Shown here in pieces: positions 32,765 through 41,782 of a stretch of DNA of 64,000 nt; within the stretch, counting starts at the first letter, position 1, and every line of letters starts with the position of its first letter. Both the position numbers and the translations under genes were made by a program. The notes beneath the pieces were generated by a model, which worked only from the letters and a program-made list of their open reading frames with translations, made no database searches and was not told the DNA's origin. The DNA is from Sphingobium sp. B2D3C (GTDB lineage Bacteria; Pseudomonadota; Alphaproteobacteria; Sphingomonadales; Sphingomonadaceae): positions 1,798,001 through 1,862,000 of the forward strand of contig NZ_JAOQOK010000001.1 in assembly GCF_025961835.1 (NCBI RefSeq), given 5' to 3'.

Positions 32765-34372
32765 TTGAGATTTGCAACATTGGCCCTGCTGGCCACAGCC
32801 ATGAGCATCCCGGCTTTCACCGCCGCGACCACGCCCGCCGCCGCGCAGGCTCGCGCCGGCGATCCGGTCGAGGTGCGGATCGACGCCACCAAGCCGGGCG
32901 CGACGATCAGCCGCGACATCTTCGGCCAGTTCGCCGAGCATCTTGGCACCGGCATCTATGGCGGCGTGTGGGTCGGCAAGGACAGCAAGATTCCCAATGT
33001 CCGCGGCATCCGCACCGATGTCGTCAACGCCCTGCGCGCCATTCGTACCCCGCTGGTGCGCTGGCCGGGCGGCTGCTTTGCGGACGAATATCATTGGCGC
33101 GACGGCGTAGGCCCGGCCAAGAACCGCCGCAGCTCGATCAATTCCAACTGGGGCGGCTCGGTCGAGACCAGCGCATTCGGCACCGACGAGTTCATGGATT
33201 TCGTCGGCCAGGTGGGCGCTGAGGTCTATCTCAACGTCAATGTCGGCTCCGGAACGGTGAAGGAAGCGGCAGATTGGGTCGCCTATATGACCGCCGATCC
33301 CACCACATCGGCCGGCAAGGAGCGTGCCGACAATGGCCATCGCGAGCCTTACGAGATCAAATATCTCGGCCTCGGCAATGAGAGCTGGAGTTGCGGCGGG
33401 GCGATGCGGCCGGAATTCTATGCCGACCAGATGAAGCTCTATGCGCGCTTCGTGCGCAACTATGACCCTGAGCAGGGCGAGGGAAAACCCGATGCCATGC
33501 TGCGCGTCGCCGTCGGGCCGGGCGATGACAATACCGCCTACACCGAAGAGGTGATGAAGGCTTGGAAGCAGCACGACTGGGCGTGGTCGATCGAGAGCCT
33601 TTCGCTCCACCGCTACACGACCGGCGGCTGGCCGCCCTCCTACCCCAGCGACGCCTTCGATGAGGGCGCCTATGCCCGGCTGGTCAAGGAAACGCTTGGG
33701 ATGGACGGCTTTATCAAGGCCAATGCGGCGGTGATGGACAAATATGATCCCGAGAAGAAGGTCTCGCTCGCCGTCGATGAATGGGGCGTGTGGCTCAAGC
33801 CTCTGCCCGGCACCAATCCCGGCTTCCTTCAGCAGCAGAACTCGCTGCGCGACGCCATCATCGCGGCGCTCAACATCAACATCTTCGCGCGCCATGCGGA
33901 CCGGGTGAAGCTGACCAACATCGCACAGATGATCAACGTGCTGCAGGCGATGATCCTCACCGACGAAGAGAAGATGGTGCTCACGCCCACCTATCACGTC
34001 TTCAAAATGTATGTGCCGTTCCAGGATGCGACCTTCATTCCGGTCAGTTTCCAGGCCGGAACGTACCAGCATGGAGACATCACCCTGCCTCGCATCGATG
34101 CCGTTGCCGTGAAGGACAAGCAGGGCAAATACTGGCTGGCACTGACCAATGTCGACACCCAGCGCGCCGCGCCGGTGACGGTCAACGTCGCGGGGCTGAA
34201 CGTGCGCTCGGCGCGTGGCGATGTGCTGACCGCGCCAAAGGTGGACAGCATCAACAGCTTCGCCGCCCCCAATACCGTCAGCCCCAAGCCGATTGCGGGC
34301 AGCGTGCGCGGTGGCAAGCTGACGATCGACATGCCAGCCAAGTCCGTCGCGGTGATCGCGCTGGAACCCTGA
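32765..34372 (+). CDS. GH51 alpha-L-arabinofuranosidase
   Basis: 535 residues with a signal peptide (cleavage near AAAQA, about 28). The start is TTG, backed by GGGGAGAGAG just upstream and by the signal peptide. The catalytic (beta/alpha)8 domain shows TPLVRWPGGCFADEYHWRD, acid/base Glu206 in GLGNESW and nucleophile Glu339 in VDEWGVW; a C-terminal beta-sandwich ends the protein. It removes L-arabinofuranosyl side chains from arabinoxylan or arabinan. Secreted, which is less common for GH51 than cytoplasmic forms. 46 bp after the esterase gene. Confidence 0.92.
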   Translation: MRFATLALLATAMSIPAFTAATTPAAAQARAGDPVEVRIDATKPGATISRDIFGQFAEHLGTGIYGGVWVGKDSKIPNVRGIRTDVVNALRAIRTPLVRWPGGCFADEYHWRDGVGPAKNRRSSINSNWGGSVETSAFGTDEFMDFVGQVGAEVYLNVNVGSGTVKEAADWVAYMTADPTTSAGKERADNGHREPYEIKYLGLGNESWSCGGAMRPEFYADQMKLYARFVRNYDPEQGEGKPDAMLRVAVGPGDDNTAYTEEVMKAWKQHDWAWSIESLSLHRYTTGGWPPSYPSDAFDEGAYARLVKETLGMDGFIKANAAVMDKYDPEKKVSLAVDEWGVWLKPLPGTNPGFLQQQNSLRDAIIAALNINIFARHADRVKLTNIAQMINVLQAMILTDEEKMVLTPTYHVFKMYVPFQDATFIPVSFQAGTYQHGDITLPRIDAVAVKDKQGKYWLALTNVDTQRAAPVTVNVAGLNVRSARGDVLTAPKVDSINSFAAPNTVSPKPIAGSVRGGKLTIDMPAKSVAVIALEP

Positions 34373-34382
34373 TGAAGAAGCC

Positions 34383-34410
34383 GCGCGGGCGCGCATGATC
34401 GCGCCCGCGC
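34383..34410. terminator. Hairpin after the GH51 gene
   Basis: GCGCGGGCGCG (34383-34393) and CGCGCCCGCGC (34400-34410), perfect 11-bp arms and a 6-base loop, 10 bp after the GH51 stop. No U-tract, so termination may need Rho or the hairpin may protect the 3' end. Confidence 0.55.
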
Positions 34411-34492
34411 CAGCCCTCCTGTTGCCACAAGGCCCCAAGTCCCGCTAATTGAGCCTCCAGCAACGTCCAGACGATCTGGCGGCAACAGGGGC

Positions 34493-35302
34493 ATGACTAT
34501 CAGCACGCAGGATAACAGCGCGTCCGGGAACGGGGGTTTGAGCGACACCCCGACCGGGCTCCCCCGCTCGGCGAAGGGGTCAGGACGCCGGCTCCGCGGG
34601 GCTGTGGCTCATTATCTCGGCTCGGCCATCGTCTCCGGACGGATCGCGCCGGGCGAGCGGCTGACGGGCGAGATTGAGAATGCCGAGGCGCTGGACGTTT
34701 CCCGCAGTGCCTATCGCGAGGCCATTCAGGTGCTGACCGCCAAGGGGCTGGTGGAAAGCCGCCCCAAGGCCGGCACGCGCGTGCTGCCGCGCAGTCACTG
34801 GAACCTGCTCGATCCGATGGTGCTGGCCTGGGCGTTCGGCGGCGAGCCGGATGTGAATTATGTGCGCGACCTGTTCGAGCTGCGGGCAATCGTCGAGCCG
34901 GAGGCCGCGCGCCTCGCCGCCAAGCGGCGGGATCGCAATGATGTTGCCGCGATGAAGGATGCGCTGACCCGGATGCGCCGCTTCACGCTGGCGACCGAGC
35001 AAGGGCGGGAAGCGGACCGGGATTTCCACAGCGCCTTGCTTGCCTGCACCGGCAACGCCGTGCTCATGACGCTCAGCGCCAGTATCGGTGCGGCCGTCAA
35101 CTGGACGACCCAGTTCAAGCAGCGGTCCGTCGGCCTTCCGCGCGACCCGGTGCCCGATCATATGCGCGTGTACGATGCGATTGCCGCCGGGGACGCAGAT
35201 GCGGCGGCGGAGGCCATGCAGGTTCTCGTGCAACTCGCCCTTGATGACACACGGGCGGCGATGCAGCGTCCGGCGGAGGGCGAGCCAGGCGACCTCCCGT
35301 GA
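34493..35302 (+). CDS. GntR-family regulator, FCD (FadR) type
   Basis: 269 residues. Winged helix at about 32-100 (GSAIVSGRIAPGERLTGEIENAEALDVSRSAYREAIQVLTAKGLVESRPKAGT) and an FCD ligand-binding domain at about 120-250 (DLFELRAIVEPEAARLAA, with His and Asp residues for the metal site such as DRDFHSALL). FCD regulators commonly sense sugar acids such as gluconate, galactonate or uronates. It lies just behind GH51, so control of a sugar-acid pathway in this cluster is plausible, but its target site was not identified. Confidence 0.87.
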   Translation: MTISTQDNSASGNGGLSDTPTGLPRSAKGSGRRLRGAVAHYLGSAIVSGRIAPGERLTGEIENAEALDVSRSAYREAIQVLTAKGLVESRPKAGTRVLPRSHWNLLDPMVLAWAFGGEPDVNYVRDLFELRAIVEPEAARLAAKRRDRNDVAAMKDALTRMRRFTLATEQGREADRDFHSALLACTGNAVLMTLSASIGAAVNWTTQFKQRSVGLPRDPVPDHMRVYDAIAAGDADAAAEAMQVLVQLALDDTRAAMQRPAEGEPGDLP

Positions 35303-35380
35303 CGCTTCCGAACGCAGATCGGCCCCGCCAACTGCCGGCTCGACTGAGCCAGAAATGGACGGGGCCGGCGCGATCCTGAC

Positions 35381-36250
35381 TTAGGCGCCGTCGACCGCCT
35401 TGCTGACCAGCACATGGACTTCCACGCGACGGTTCTGGGCCTTGCCTTCCGGCGTGGCGTTATCAGCGACCGGATCGGAGAGCGACATGCCGGCCGGGGC
35501 GAGCATGCGGTATGGCTTCCACTTGCAGGTCTGCTGCAGATAATTGAGCACGCTCGCCGCGCGCTTCTCGCTCAGCGTCTGGTTGAATTCCGGGTCGCCG
35601 GTCGAGTCCGTGTAGCCGACCACGAGCAGCAGGGCATTCTCGGTCGCCTCAGCCTGCGCGGCAGTGGCGCAGAGGTTCTGCTTGGCCATCGGCGAGAGCA
35701 CCGCCTTGCCGGTGTCGAAGTTCACGTTGGTCGTGCTCTTGATGTTATACTTGTCGATATCACCCATGCGGGCGCGCAGGGCGTCGGTGGCGGCCGTCTG
35801 CTCCTCAAAGCGCTGCGAGGTGCCGTTGCGGATCATTTCCGCCGTACGCAGATCGCGGTTCTTGAGGTCGATCTTGCTGGCGACCAGACCGCCGCCGCCC
35901 TGCAGCGTGTCGACCTTGACCGGCAGGCCGTTCAGGAGCTGATCGGCACCCAGCTGATCGCGATTGAGGCCAAGGAAGCCGCCGCTGGCGGTAATGCGGG
36001 TCGAGCTGTTGACGGTGACCGTGTTGCGCGTGCCATCGGTCGAGGTGATCTGCAGCTGGTCGCCATTGCGCGCGGAGATAATCCCCTCGATCTCCGGGCC
36101 GGCCGTCATCTGCGCGGAATCGGTGTAAACCGTCGTCGAGACATCCGCCTCAGGGGCGGTTTCGGTCTGCGCGAGCACGCTGCCGGACGCCACGCCGGTC
36201 ATCAAGGCCAGCGTCATAAGAAGCTTGGAACTGGTGGAAAGGGTATTCAT
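35381..36250 (-). CDS. OmpA-family outer membrane/periplasmic protein
   Basis: 289 residues with a signal peptide (MNTLSTSSKLLMTLALMTGVASGSVLA). The N-terminal part (about 50-110, IEGIISARNGDQLQITSTDG and NSSTRITASGGFLG) looks like a small beta-barrel domain of the DUF5666 kind. The C-terminal OmpA peptidoglycan-binding domain (about 165-285) has VNFDTGKAVLSP, VVGYTDSTGDPEFNQTLSEKRAASVLNYL and AQNRRVEV. It probably tethers the envelope to peptidoglycan. It separates two parts of the sugar region and has no evident link to them. Confidence 0.85.
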   Translation of the reverse strand: MNTLSTSSKLLMTLALMTGVASGSVLAQTETAPEADVSTTVYTDSAQMTAGPEIEGIISARNGDQLQITSTDGTRNTVTVNSSTRITASGGFLGLNRDQLGADQLLNGLPVKVDTLQGGGGLVASKIDLKNRDLRTAEMIRNGTSQRFEEQTAATDALRARMGDIDKYNIKSTTNVNFDTGKAVLSPMAKQNLCATAAQAEATENALLLVVGYTDSTGDPEFNQTLSEKRAASVLNYLQQTCKWKPYRMLAPAGMSLSDPVADNATPEGKAQNRRVEVHVLVSKAVDGA

Positions 36251-36413
36251 TACGTTTCTCCTACTCGTCGATCGGCCGGGGTCTGCAGGATCGCAGCATC
36301 ATCCGACCGCCGCTCGCGAGGTGCGTATTCGACTGTCAGAAACCCCTCCGTCATGAACTCTCCGAACCTTTCAATGCGGCGCAGGAAGCACCACGAGTTC
36401 CTGCGTGTTCAGG

Positions 36414-36441
36414 GGAACCTTGCGCATAGATGAACGGTTCC
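36414..36441. promoter_or_regulatory. GGAAC/GTTCC palindrome, possible promoter element
   Basis: GGAAC (36414-36418), 18 bases, GTTCC (36437-36441), resembling the symmetric stress promoter at 19891 but with one extra base and no C before GTT. It lies in the 367-bp gap 36251-36617, which otherwise shows no gene or clear structure, 164 bp upstream of the OmpA-family start. Confidence 0.3.
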
Positions 36442-36617
36442 CCTCCCCCCACGTTAACCACCGGTAACCAGAGTGGATCATGCGGCAGGACGACTTTGCG
36501 CCGACTCAACTCGGCGATGCAGGCGCACAGAAATGCGATGACCGACGAACAGGCGGGATCGTCCTTATCGCTCGGCGGGGGAGAGCAAAGGCATGCCTCG
36601 TGGTAGCGTGTCGGCGC

Positions 36618-38573
36618 CTATTCCATCAGCGCCGCGTCGCCCCAGGTCACCGGGTCGGGAAAGCGCTCAGCCTGCGCCGTCCGGGCGACCAGCTCAATGA
36701 TGCGAACGCCGTCAATCGAGACATCAAACGACTGCGCCGCTTCCCCCGCCTGGGCCGGCTTGGAGCGGGCGAGCAGCTTGCCATCCCCATAGACCAAGAA
36801 TGTCACCGGCTGCTGGCGGGAGCGCGCGGAGTCATCCACTCCCACGGAGGCGACGAAGCGCCGGAACCCCTCGTTACGCACCTCCACCCGCGAATTGGCG
36901 AGAATGCCAAGGCCGGTCTCGAAATGCGTGCCAGCAACGGATAGCGCCTGCCCGAACGGCGTCTGGTCCAGCCGTGCCCCGCCCCAGCCGCCATATTGCG
37001 TGCGCTCGCCTCCACCCTTGGTCCCGCGCCAGGGGAGGAGTCCGCGATACACCTGCGGGTCCGCCTCCGGCACGACCACGCCATCCTGCGCAGGATTGAC
37101 CCGTGACGGCTGCTCGGAAAGATAAAGCCCGCCAACGAGCCGCCGCGCGCCCTCTGCGCGAAAGATCAGCGTCTCATAGGGTGCGAGGTCGAGGGCTTGC
37201 TCGCCGGTGAACTGGCGGTCTGCGCCCTGCCAGAGATCGGTCAGCCTGACCGGCGCACTGGTCGCGAACTTCAGATGATCCGCCGTCAGCACCGCCTTGG
37301 CGGGCGCGGCCGTGCGGTTGAAAACCGCGACCGCCTTGTCGCCATCGGCAAGCGTCTTCACGAAAATCTGCACATCCTGCGAATCGAAGGCGAGCACCGC
37401 CTGATTGCCTGCGGGGTCCTGATTGAGCGCGACGATCCGCTCATTGCCGAGGATCGCCAGCATCTGCGGCGAGGCCTTGCGCAGATCATAGCCGATGATC
37501 AGCGGCGCATTGACCATGGCCCACAGCGCCATGTGCGAGCGCGCACGGACGGGGTTGGTCATGTCGAAATCCCCGGTGCCGACGAACAGCATGTCGGGGT
37601 CATTCCAGGAGCCGGGGTGACCATAGAGCGGGCGATGCGCGACGCTGTCGAGATTGTGCAGCATCCGGCTCCAGGTGGGGAAGATATCCTCGCTGGTGCG
37701 GGACATGTTGCCGACCGTCCGGGACCATGCCCGCGAGTCCGCCGATCCCCACAGGCACAGCGAATACACATAATCCTGGTCGGGATTGTGCCGCTCCAGC
37801 GCCTGCCGCACCTCGTCATACAGCCCCTTGACGGCCGGTATGTCGGTCCGCCCGAGCGACTCCACGTCGATCAGCGGATCGAGGCCGCGATACTGCCCTG
37901 CCTTCACGCGCGGGTCGCTGGGTGGCAGCCCGCGAATACCGCAGGCGTCGACCTTGATGAGGTCAAAGCCCCATTCCTTGAAGTAGAGTGCGATGTCCTG
38001 ATCGACATTACCATAGAGCCCCACTTCGCGCTCCAGCACCGTGCCTTCGGGCTGGTTGGGGAAGGTCGATGTGAACACCTGCCCGCAGGAATTACGGCCG
38101 ATATCGGAATAAATGCCGGCCTTGAGGCCCATGGCGTGCAGCTTGTCAGTGAGCGGCCGAAAGCTGTTGCCGCCGCCTGCGGTCGCCGCCGAGGGAAAAG
38201 TCTCGGTCCTGATGAGCATCCGGCCATCCGGCTGGCGGCGCTTGAGCCACCAGCCATCATCGATGTTGATGTAGCGATAGCCTTTTGCGGCGAGGCCGCT
38301 CTCCACGATCACCCGCGCCGAGGCCATCAGCTTGGCTTCGTCGATATCGCTGGTGAAGGCGTTCCAGCTGTTCCAGCCCATTGGCGGCAGCGGGGCGTGC
38401 CCGCCGCTATAGATGCTCCAGCGCCCCGTGGGCGCCAGCGAATCAACCATAGCGCTGCGGGCGGCATCTGGCGACGCGGCGGGGGTTGTCTGGGCGCCAG
38501 CTTGCATCGCTGCCAACGCCGCCGCTGCCACACCTACCGCCAGCCGCAGACGGGACGCATGCCTGATGGTCAT
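36618..38573 (-). CDS. GH27 alpha-galactosidase with C-terminal NPCBM domain
   Basis: 651 residues with signal peptide (about 1-27). The GH27 barrel shows PPMGWNSWNAF, YRYINIDDGWW, FDLIKVDACG (nucleophile Asp) and GSWNDPDMLFVG (acid/base Asp). A C-terminal beta-sandwich follows, then a roughly 140-residue NPCBM-like module (GGWGGARLDQTPFGQALSVAGTHFETGLG) that may bind carbohydrate. It cleaves alpha-1,6-galactosyl or related beta-L-arabinopyranosyl ends. Its start overlaps the esterase stop by 4 bp (ATGA). Last gene of the SapC-cupin-esterase-GH27 operon. Confidence 0.9.
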   Translation of the reverse strand: MTIRHASRLRLAVGVAAAALAAMQAGAQTTPAASPDAARSAMVDSLAPTGRWSIYSGGHAPLPPMGWNSWNAFTSDIDEAKLMASARVIVESGLAAKGYRYINIDDGWWLKRRQPDGRMLIRTETFPSAATAGGGNSFRPLTDKLHAMGLKAGIYSDIGRNSCGQVFTSTFPNQPEGTVLEREVGLYGNVDQDIALYFKEWGFDLIKVDACGIRGLPPSDPRVKAGQYRGLDPLIDVESLGRTDIPAVKGLYDEVRQALERHNPDQDYVYSLCLWGSADSRAWSRTVGNMSRTSEDIFPTWSRMLHNLDSVAHRPLYGHPGSWNDPDMLFVGTGDFDMTNPVRARSHMALWAMVNAPLIIGYDLRKASPQMLAILGNERIVALNQDPAGNQAVLAFDSQDVQIFVKTLADGDKAVAVFNRTAAPAKAVLTADHLKFATSAPVRLTDLWQGADRQFTGEQALDLAPYETLIFRAEGARRLVGGLYLSEQPSRVNPAQDGVVVPEADPQVYRGLLPWRGTKGGGERTQYGGWGGARLDQTPFGQALSVAGTHFETGLGILANSRVEVRNEGFRRFVASVGVDDSARSRQQPVTFLVYGDGKLLARSKPAQAGEAAQSFDVSIDGVRIIELVARTAQAERFPDPVTWGDAALME

Positions 38574-39658
38574 CGGGCCGCGCCGGCCTTGGAAACCAGA
38601 TGCGCGCTGAAGAACGGCAGCACATGGTCCTGGAATCGGAACGCGACATGGCTGGTGTGCGTGCCCTCATAGAGGGTGAAGCTGTTGGCGATGCCGTAGG
38701 AATCGAGGACCTTGTGCAGCGTCTCGGTATCGGTCTTGAGACTATCCTGATCGCCGACGTCCATCGCGATCGCGGCATAGCCTTTCAGCGCGCCGATATA
38801 TTGGTCGACAAAGGCCAATGGCGCATTGGCCGCCCATTTTGCCAGAATGGCATTGCGCTGCGCCTCATCGCCGCCCGGAAGATCGAGATAGAGCGGCGGC
38901 TTTTTGGGGTTGGGCGACCAGGCCGCGCCGACCGCAAGCTGCGCCCGCAACGGGAATGGCAGGTTCGCGGAGTCAGCGGGGGATTTGACCGCCGCGATCT
39001 GCGCCAACCCGGCTTCATCCAGCGCAAAGGCATCGCGCGCGGACAGGCAGCACGGGCTCATCAGATAGAGCGCCCCAAACTGATCGGCGTGCTTCATGCC
39101 GATCCGTGCCGCACCATAGCCGCCCATGGAATGGCCGACGAGGCCACGGCTCCGCGGGCTCGCCAGCGTGCGATAGTGGCTGTCGATATAGGCGATGAGA
39201 TCGTGCGAGATGAACCGCTCAAAGTCGCCGGTTGTCGCCGAGCTTGAGTACATCGAGCCATTGTGAATGGTCTTGCTGTCCGGGAAGACCAGGATCATCT
39301 CCTGCGCGCCCTTGGCCAGCGCACCCTCGATCACTTGCGGCACATGGATTTCGCCGATCCACTGCTCAGCGCCGATGGAATAGCCGTGCAGAGCGTAGAC
39401 GACCGGATATCGTTTGGCCCGATTGGCGGCATAACTGGGCGGCAGGACGACGATGACATTGCGATCGGCAGACTCGCCTTCCAGATTCCCTGCGATGGCC
39501 GGGGAATGGACCTTGATTCGCTCGAGCGTCACCTTCGGCGCGCCCGGCACCGGCGCCGGCGCGTTGGTGGCAACCTGCGCCAGAGCCGGCGCGGCAGGCG
39601 TCGCCAGGCACAGACCTGCCAGCAGGGCCGCGTGAATTGCGCTTGTCTTCATAGTCAT
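38570..39658 (-). CDS. Secreted alpha/beta-hydrolase esterase (feruloyl/esterase D-like)
   Basis: 362 residues from ATG 39658, six bases after AGGAGG, with signal peptide TMKTSAIHAALLAGLCLATPAAPALAQ. The hydrolase fold shows YPVVYALHGYSIGAEQW, nucleophile Ser in LVGHSMGGYGAARIG, Asp region MDVGDQDSL and His in GTHTSHVAFRF. It resembles esterase D/feruloyl esterases that release hydroxycinnamates from arabinoxylan, but deacetylase activity is also possible. Translationally coupled to the GH27 gene downstream. The frame extends to 39829 without a better start. Confidence 0.82.
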   Translation of the reverse strand: MTMKTSAIHAALLAGLCLATPAAPALAQVATNAPAPVPGAPKVTLERIKVHSPAIAGNLEGESADRNVIVVLPPSYAANRAKRYPVVYALHGYSIGAEQWIGEIHVPQVIEGALAKGAQEMILVFPDSKTIHNGSMYSSSATTGDFERFISHDLIAYIDSHYRTLASPRSRGLVGHSMGGYGAARIGMKHADQFGALYLMSPCCLSARDAFALDEAGLAQIAAVKSPADSANLPFPLRAQLAVGAAWSPNPKKPPLYLDLPGGDEAQRNAILAKWAANAPLAFVDQYIGALKGYAAIAMDVGDQDSLKTDTETLHKVLDSYGIANSFTLYEGTHTSHVAFRFQDHVLPFFSAHLVSKAGAAR

Positions 39659-39698
39659 CCCCATCCTCCTGTTTTTGATGATGATCAGCGGCAGCCAG

Positions 39699-40715
39699 TC
39701 AGCCACCGCGCAGTTGCTGCATGACGAGCGCCCGGATGCGCGCGTAATTCCCCTGCCGCAGCGGCCCCAACAACCCGCGCTGCGCCTCCGGCAGATGGGC
39801 AAGCGGATGCCCGTCGCGCTGAAAAACATAATGATCGAAATATGCGCGCCATGCTTCCCGCTCAGCCGCCGGACGCTCCGCGATGGCGATCATTGCCAGC
39901 ATCATCGCCGTCATGGGCGCATCCGGGCCGGCGGAGAAGGCGTCCCACCAGTAATTGACGAGCATGTTAAAGGGTGCGGTCGCCTCCACCTGATGCCACC
40001 ATAATTTGGGGAGGTAGAGCGCGTCGCCCGGCAGAAGCTCGACCGTAACGGCCCGCGCGCGGGCCTGCGCCATGCGGGGGTAACGGGGATCGCCCTCCGG
40101 CGCCGAAGCCGCGAGACTGACGGGCGGACCGGACAAGGTGCGGTCGATCGGCCCCACATACAGGTCGCCAATCGCATCGGGCGGATACAGCGTGAAGCAC
40201 CGCCGGCCCGCCACCACGCAAGCGAGATTCTCGAACGTGTCGTAATGGCAGCTCACATGGGATGCGTTGCCCAGCCAGATGCGCGGCACCACGCCCTGCG
40301 GCATGAATGGCAGGGCATTGTCCGCCTCAAAGCCCGGCACATAGCTGCTGGTCGGCAGCGAGCCCATATACACCGTGCCATCGCCGGAGGTCTCGGCGCG
40401 GGTCAGGATCTGCCGCAAGCCCTCGCGCAGAGGCACCTCGCGCCGCTCGAAATTGAAGCCCTCCAGGCCATCGTCGTAAAAATAGCGCCCGGCAATGTCC
40501 GGCGCGCCGACGAAGATTTCTCCCGGCCGGTCGGTGGCGAAGCGGTCCAGATAGTCCGCGAGCGCACCGTCCGCCCGCGCCGCCGCACGGACGACGGGCC
40601 AATCGGCACACAGGCCGCGAATGACCGCAGGCCGGCAGGGTTCGACCAGCAGGCGCCGAAACGCCTCCGCGCCGGTAAGTGCCTCCCGGTCCAGTTCGGC
40701 AATGACGGCCGCCAT
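39699..40715 (-). CDS. Cupin-8/JmjC-like protein of a TonB-receptor locus
   Basis: 338 residues. The cupin_8 (JmjC-like) fold is shown by EIFVGAPDIAGRYFYDDGLEGFNF, VPRIWLGNASHVSCHYDTFENL (Fe(II) motif HxD in CHYD) and GDALYLPKLWWHQVE (distal His), so an iron- and 2-oxoglutarate-dependent hydroxylase is possible. No signal peptide. Such genes accompany SapC, TonB receptor and halogenase-like genes in Caulobacter and sphingomonads, with no known substrate. 41 bp upstream of the esterase start and 13 bp after SapC. Confidence 0.83.
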   Translation of the reverse strand: MAAVIAELDREALTGAEAFRRLLVEPCRPAVIRGLCADWPVVRAAARADGALADYLDRFATDRPGEIFVGAPDIAGRYFYDDGLEGFNFERREVPLREGLRQILTRAETSGDGTVYMGSLPTSSYVPGFEADNALPFMPQGVVPRIWLGNASHVSCHYDTFENLACVVAGRRCFTLYPPDAIGDLYVGPIDRTLSGPPVSLAASAPEGDPRYPRMAQARARAVTVELLPGDALYLPKLWWHQVEATAPFNMLVNYWWDAFSAGPDAPMTAMMLAMIAIAERPAAEREAWRAYFDHYVFQRDGHPLAHLPEAQRGLLGPLRQGNYARIRALVMQQLRGG

Positions 40716-40728
40716 CGAGCTTCTCCGA

Positions 40729-41418
40729 TCAACCGGCCCGGGTCAGCATCTGGTTGCGACGCTCGGCCAGCACCGGAACCTGCTTGAGCGATGCGGCGAC
40801 GCAATAGGCAAGCTGAAGATCGCCTTTGCGGAACAGCGCCAGCACGCTGGCATCGTCAAGATCGTGCAACCGATCGAGGCTGACCGTGTACAAGCCCGCC
40901 AGCTCAATGGTTTCGCCATCGTCGAACCGCAGCGAGATATCGATCGGTTGAATGATGCCCAAACGGTTGAGCGTGGCGATGAAGCGCTCGGCCTCCTGCT
41001 GGCCGGCGACAATCTGCCCAAGCAACCGCTGCATATGCCGCGTGGTCGATGTCGCCCCGCCATCCTCATCGAACAAAGGCTCGCCGGACACTTCGCTCAG
41101 GCGGGGGCTGGCCCGGTCGATCGCGATATTCTCACCGGACACGAAGAAGGCCTCACGCTGCTCATCGAGCGAGCGGAAAGGCGCCTTGCCGGAATGCGAG
41201 TCGACCAGCAGATTTTCGCCTTCCTTGAAGCCGAACAGGGCGCCGACATAGAAAGCGCCGGTTTCCGGGTTCTTCGCAAAGAGAATCGGGCAGACCGCCG
41301 CAGCCGCCGCAAATTCCGACGGCAGGACCGGCACGAAGTTGCGCGTTTCCGGCGAAATCGCGCCTAAACGCAGGTGCCGATGGGCCTGCGAATCCAGAAT
41401 TTCGAGTGCCGCGTCCAT
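40729..41418 (-). CDS. SapC family protein
   Basis: 229 residues from ATG 41418 (GAGGAGAGGG upstream). Family features: FVPVLPSEFAAAAAVCPILFAKNPETGAFYVGALFGFKEGENL, LDEQREAFFVSGENIAID, GEPLFDEDG and a C-terminal domain with LYTVSLDRLHDLDD. Named after the Campylobacter S-layer export gene cluster, but in alphaproteobacteria it appears next to TonB receptors and its role is unknown. First gene of the minus-strand operon, facing the TonB receptor gene across operator site 3. An open frame to 41601 would cross that operator. Confidence 0.85.
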   Translation of the reverse strand: MDAALEILDSQAHRHLRLGAISPETRNFVPVLPSEFAAAAAVCPILFAKNPETGAFYVGALFGFKEGENLLVDSHSGKAPFRSLDEQREAFFVSGENIAIDRASPRLSEVSGEPLFDEDGGATSTTRHMQRLLGQIVAGQQEAERFIATLNRLGIIQPIDISLRFDDGETIELAGLYTVSLDRLHDLDDASVLALFRKGDLQLAYCVAASLKQVPVLAERRNQMLTRAG

Positions 41419-41579
41419 GTCATCCCTCTCCTCATTTTTCTTGCGATGGCGGGAGCGCGCTTCTTGACGCCATTCTCCGCACCGCGAGTCCGATCGCTGT
41501 AATCCACCGCAGGAATCGGACGTTTTCGGTCGATAATCCAGCCCTTCGGTGGGCCATATATACACCGAAAATTTGAGCT

Positions 41580-41593
41580 TGATAGCGCTACCT
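41580..41593. promoter_or_regulatory. Pentose-regulon operator, site 3
   Basis: TGATAGCGCTACCT in the 364-bp gap between the divergent SapC operon and the TonB receptor gene. Placed to control both. The rest of the gap shows no gene. Confidence 0.75.
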
Positions 41594-41782
41594 TTTCGCA
41601 CTAACGTTCAAGCATAGAAAAACACGATGTCTGGAGAGGGTGTAAGCGTGACGTGTCACGCCGACAAGGGACCACTTTATCCGCATCATGTGAAAACCGG
41701 CGGCAGCAATGCCGTTTCGTGGCGTCTTCTGTCCGGGAAACCGGCCAGCGGAGCCGTTCGATGATTACAAGTGGAGGGGGTT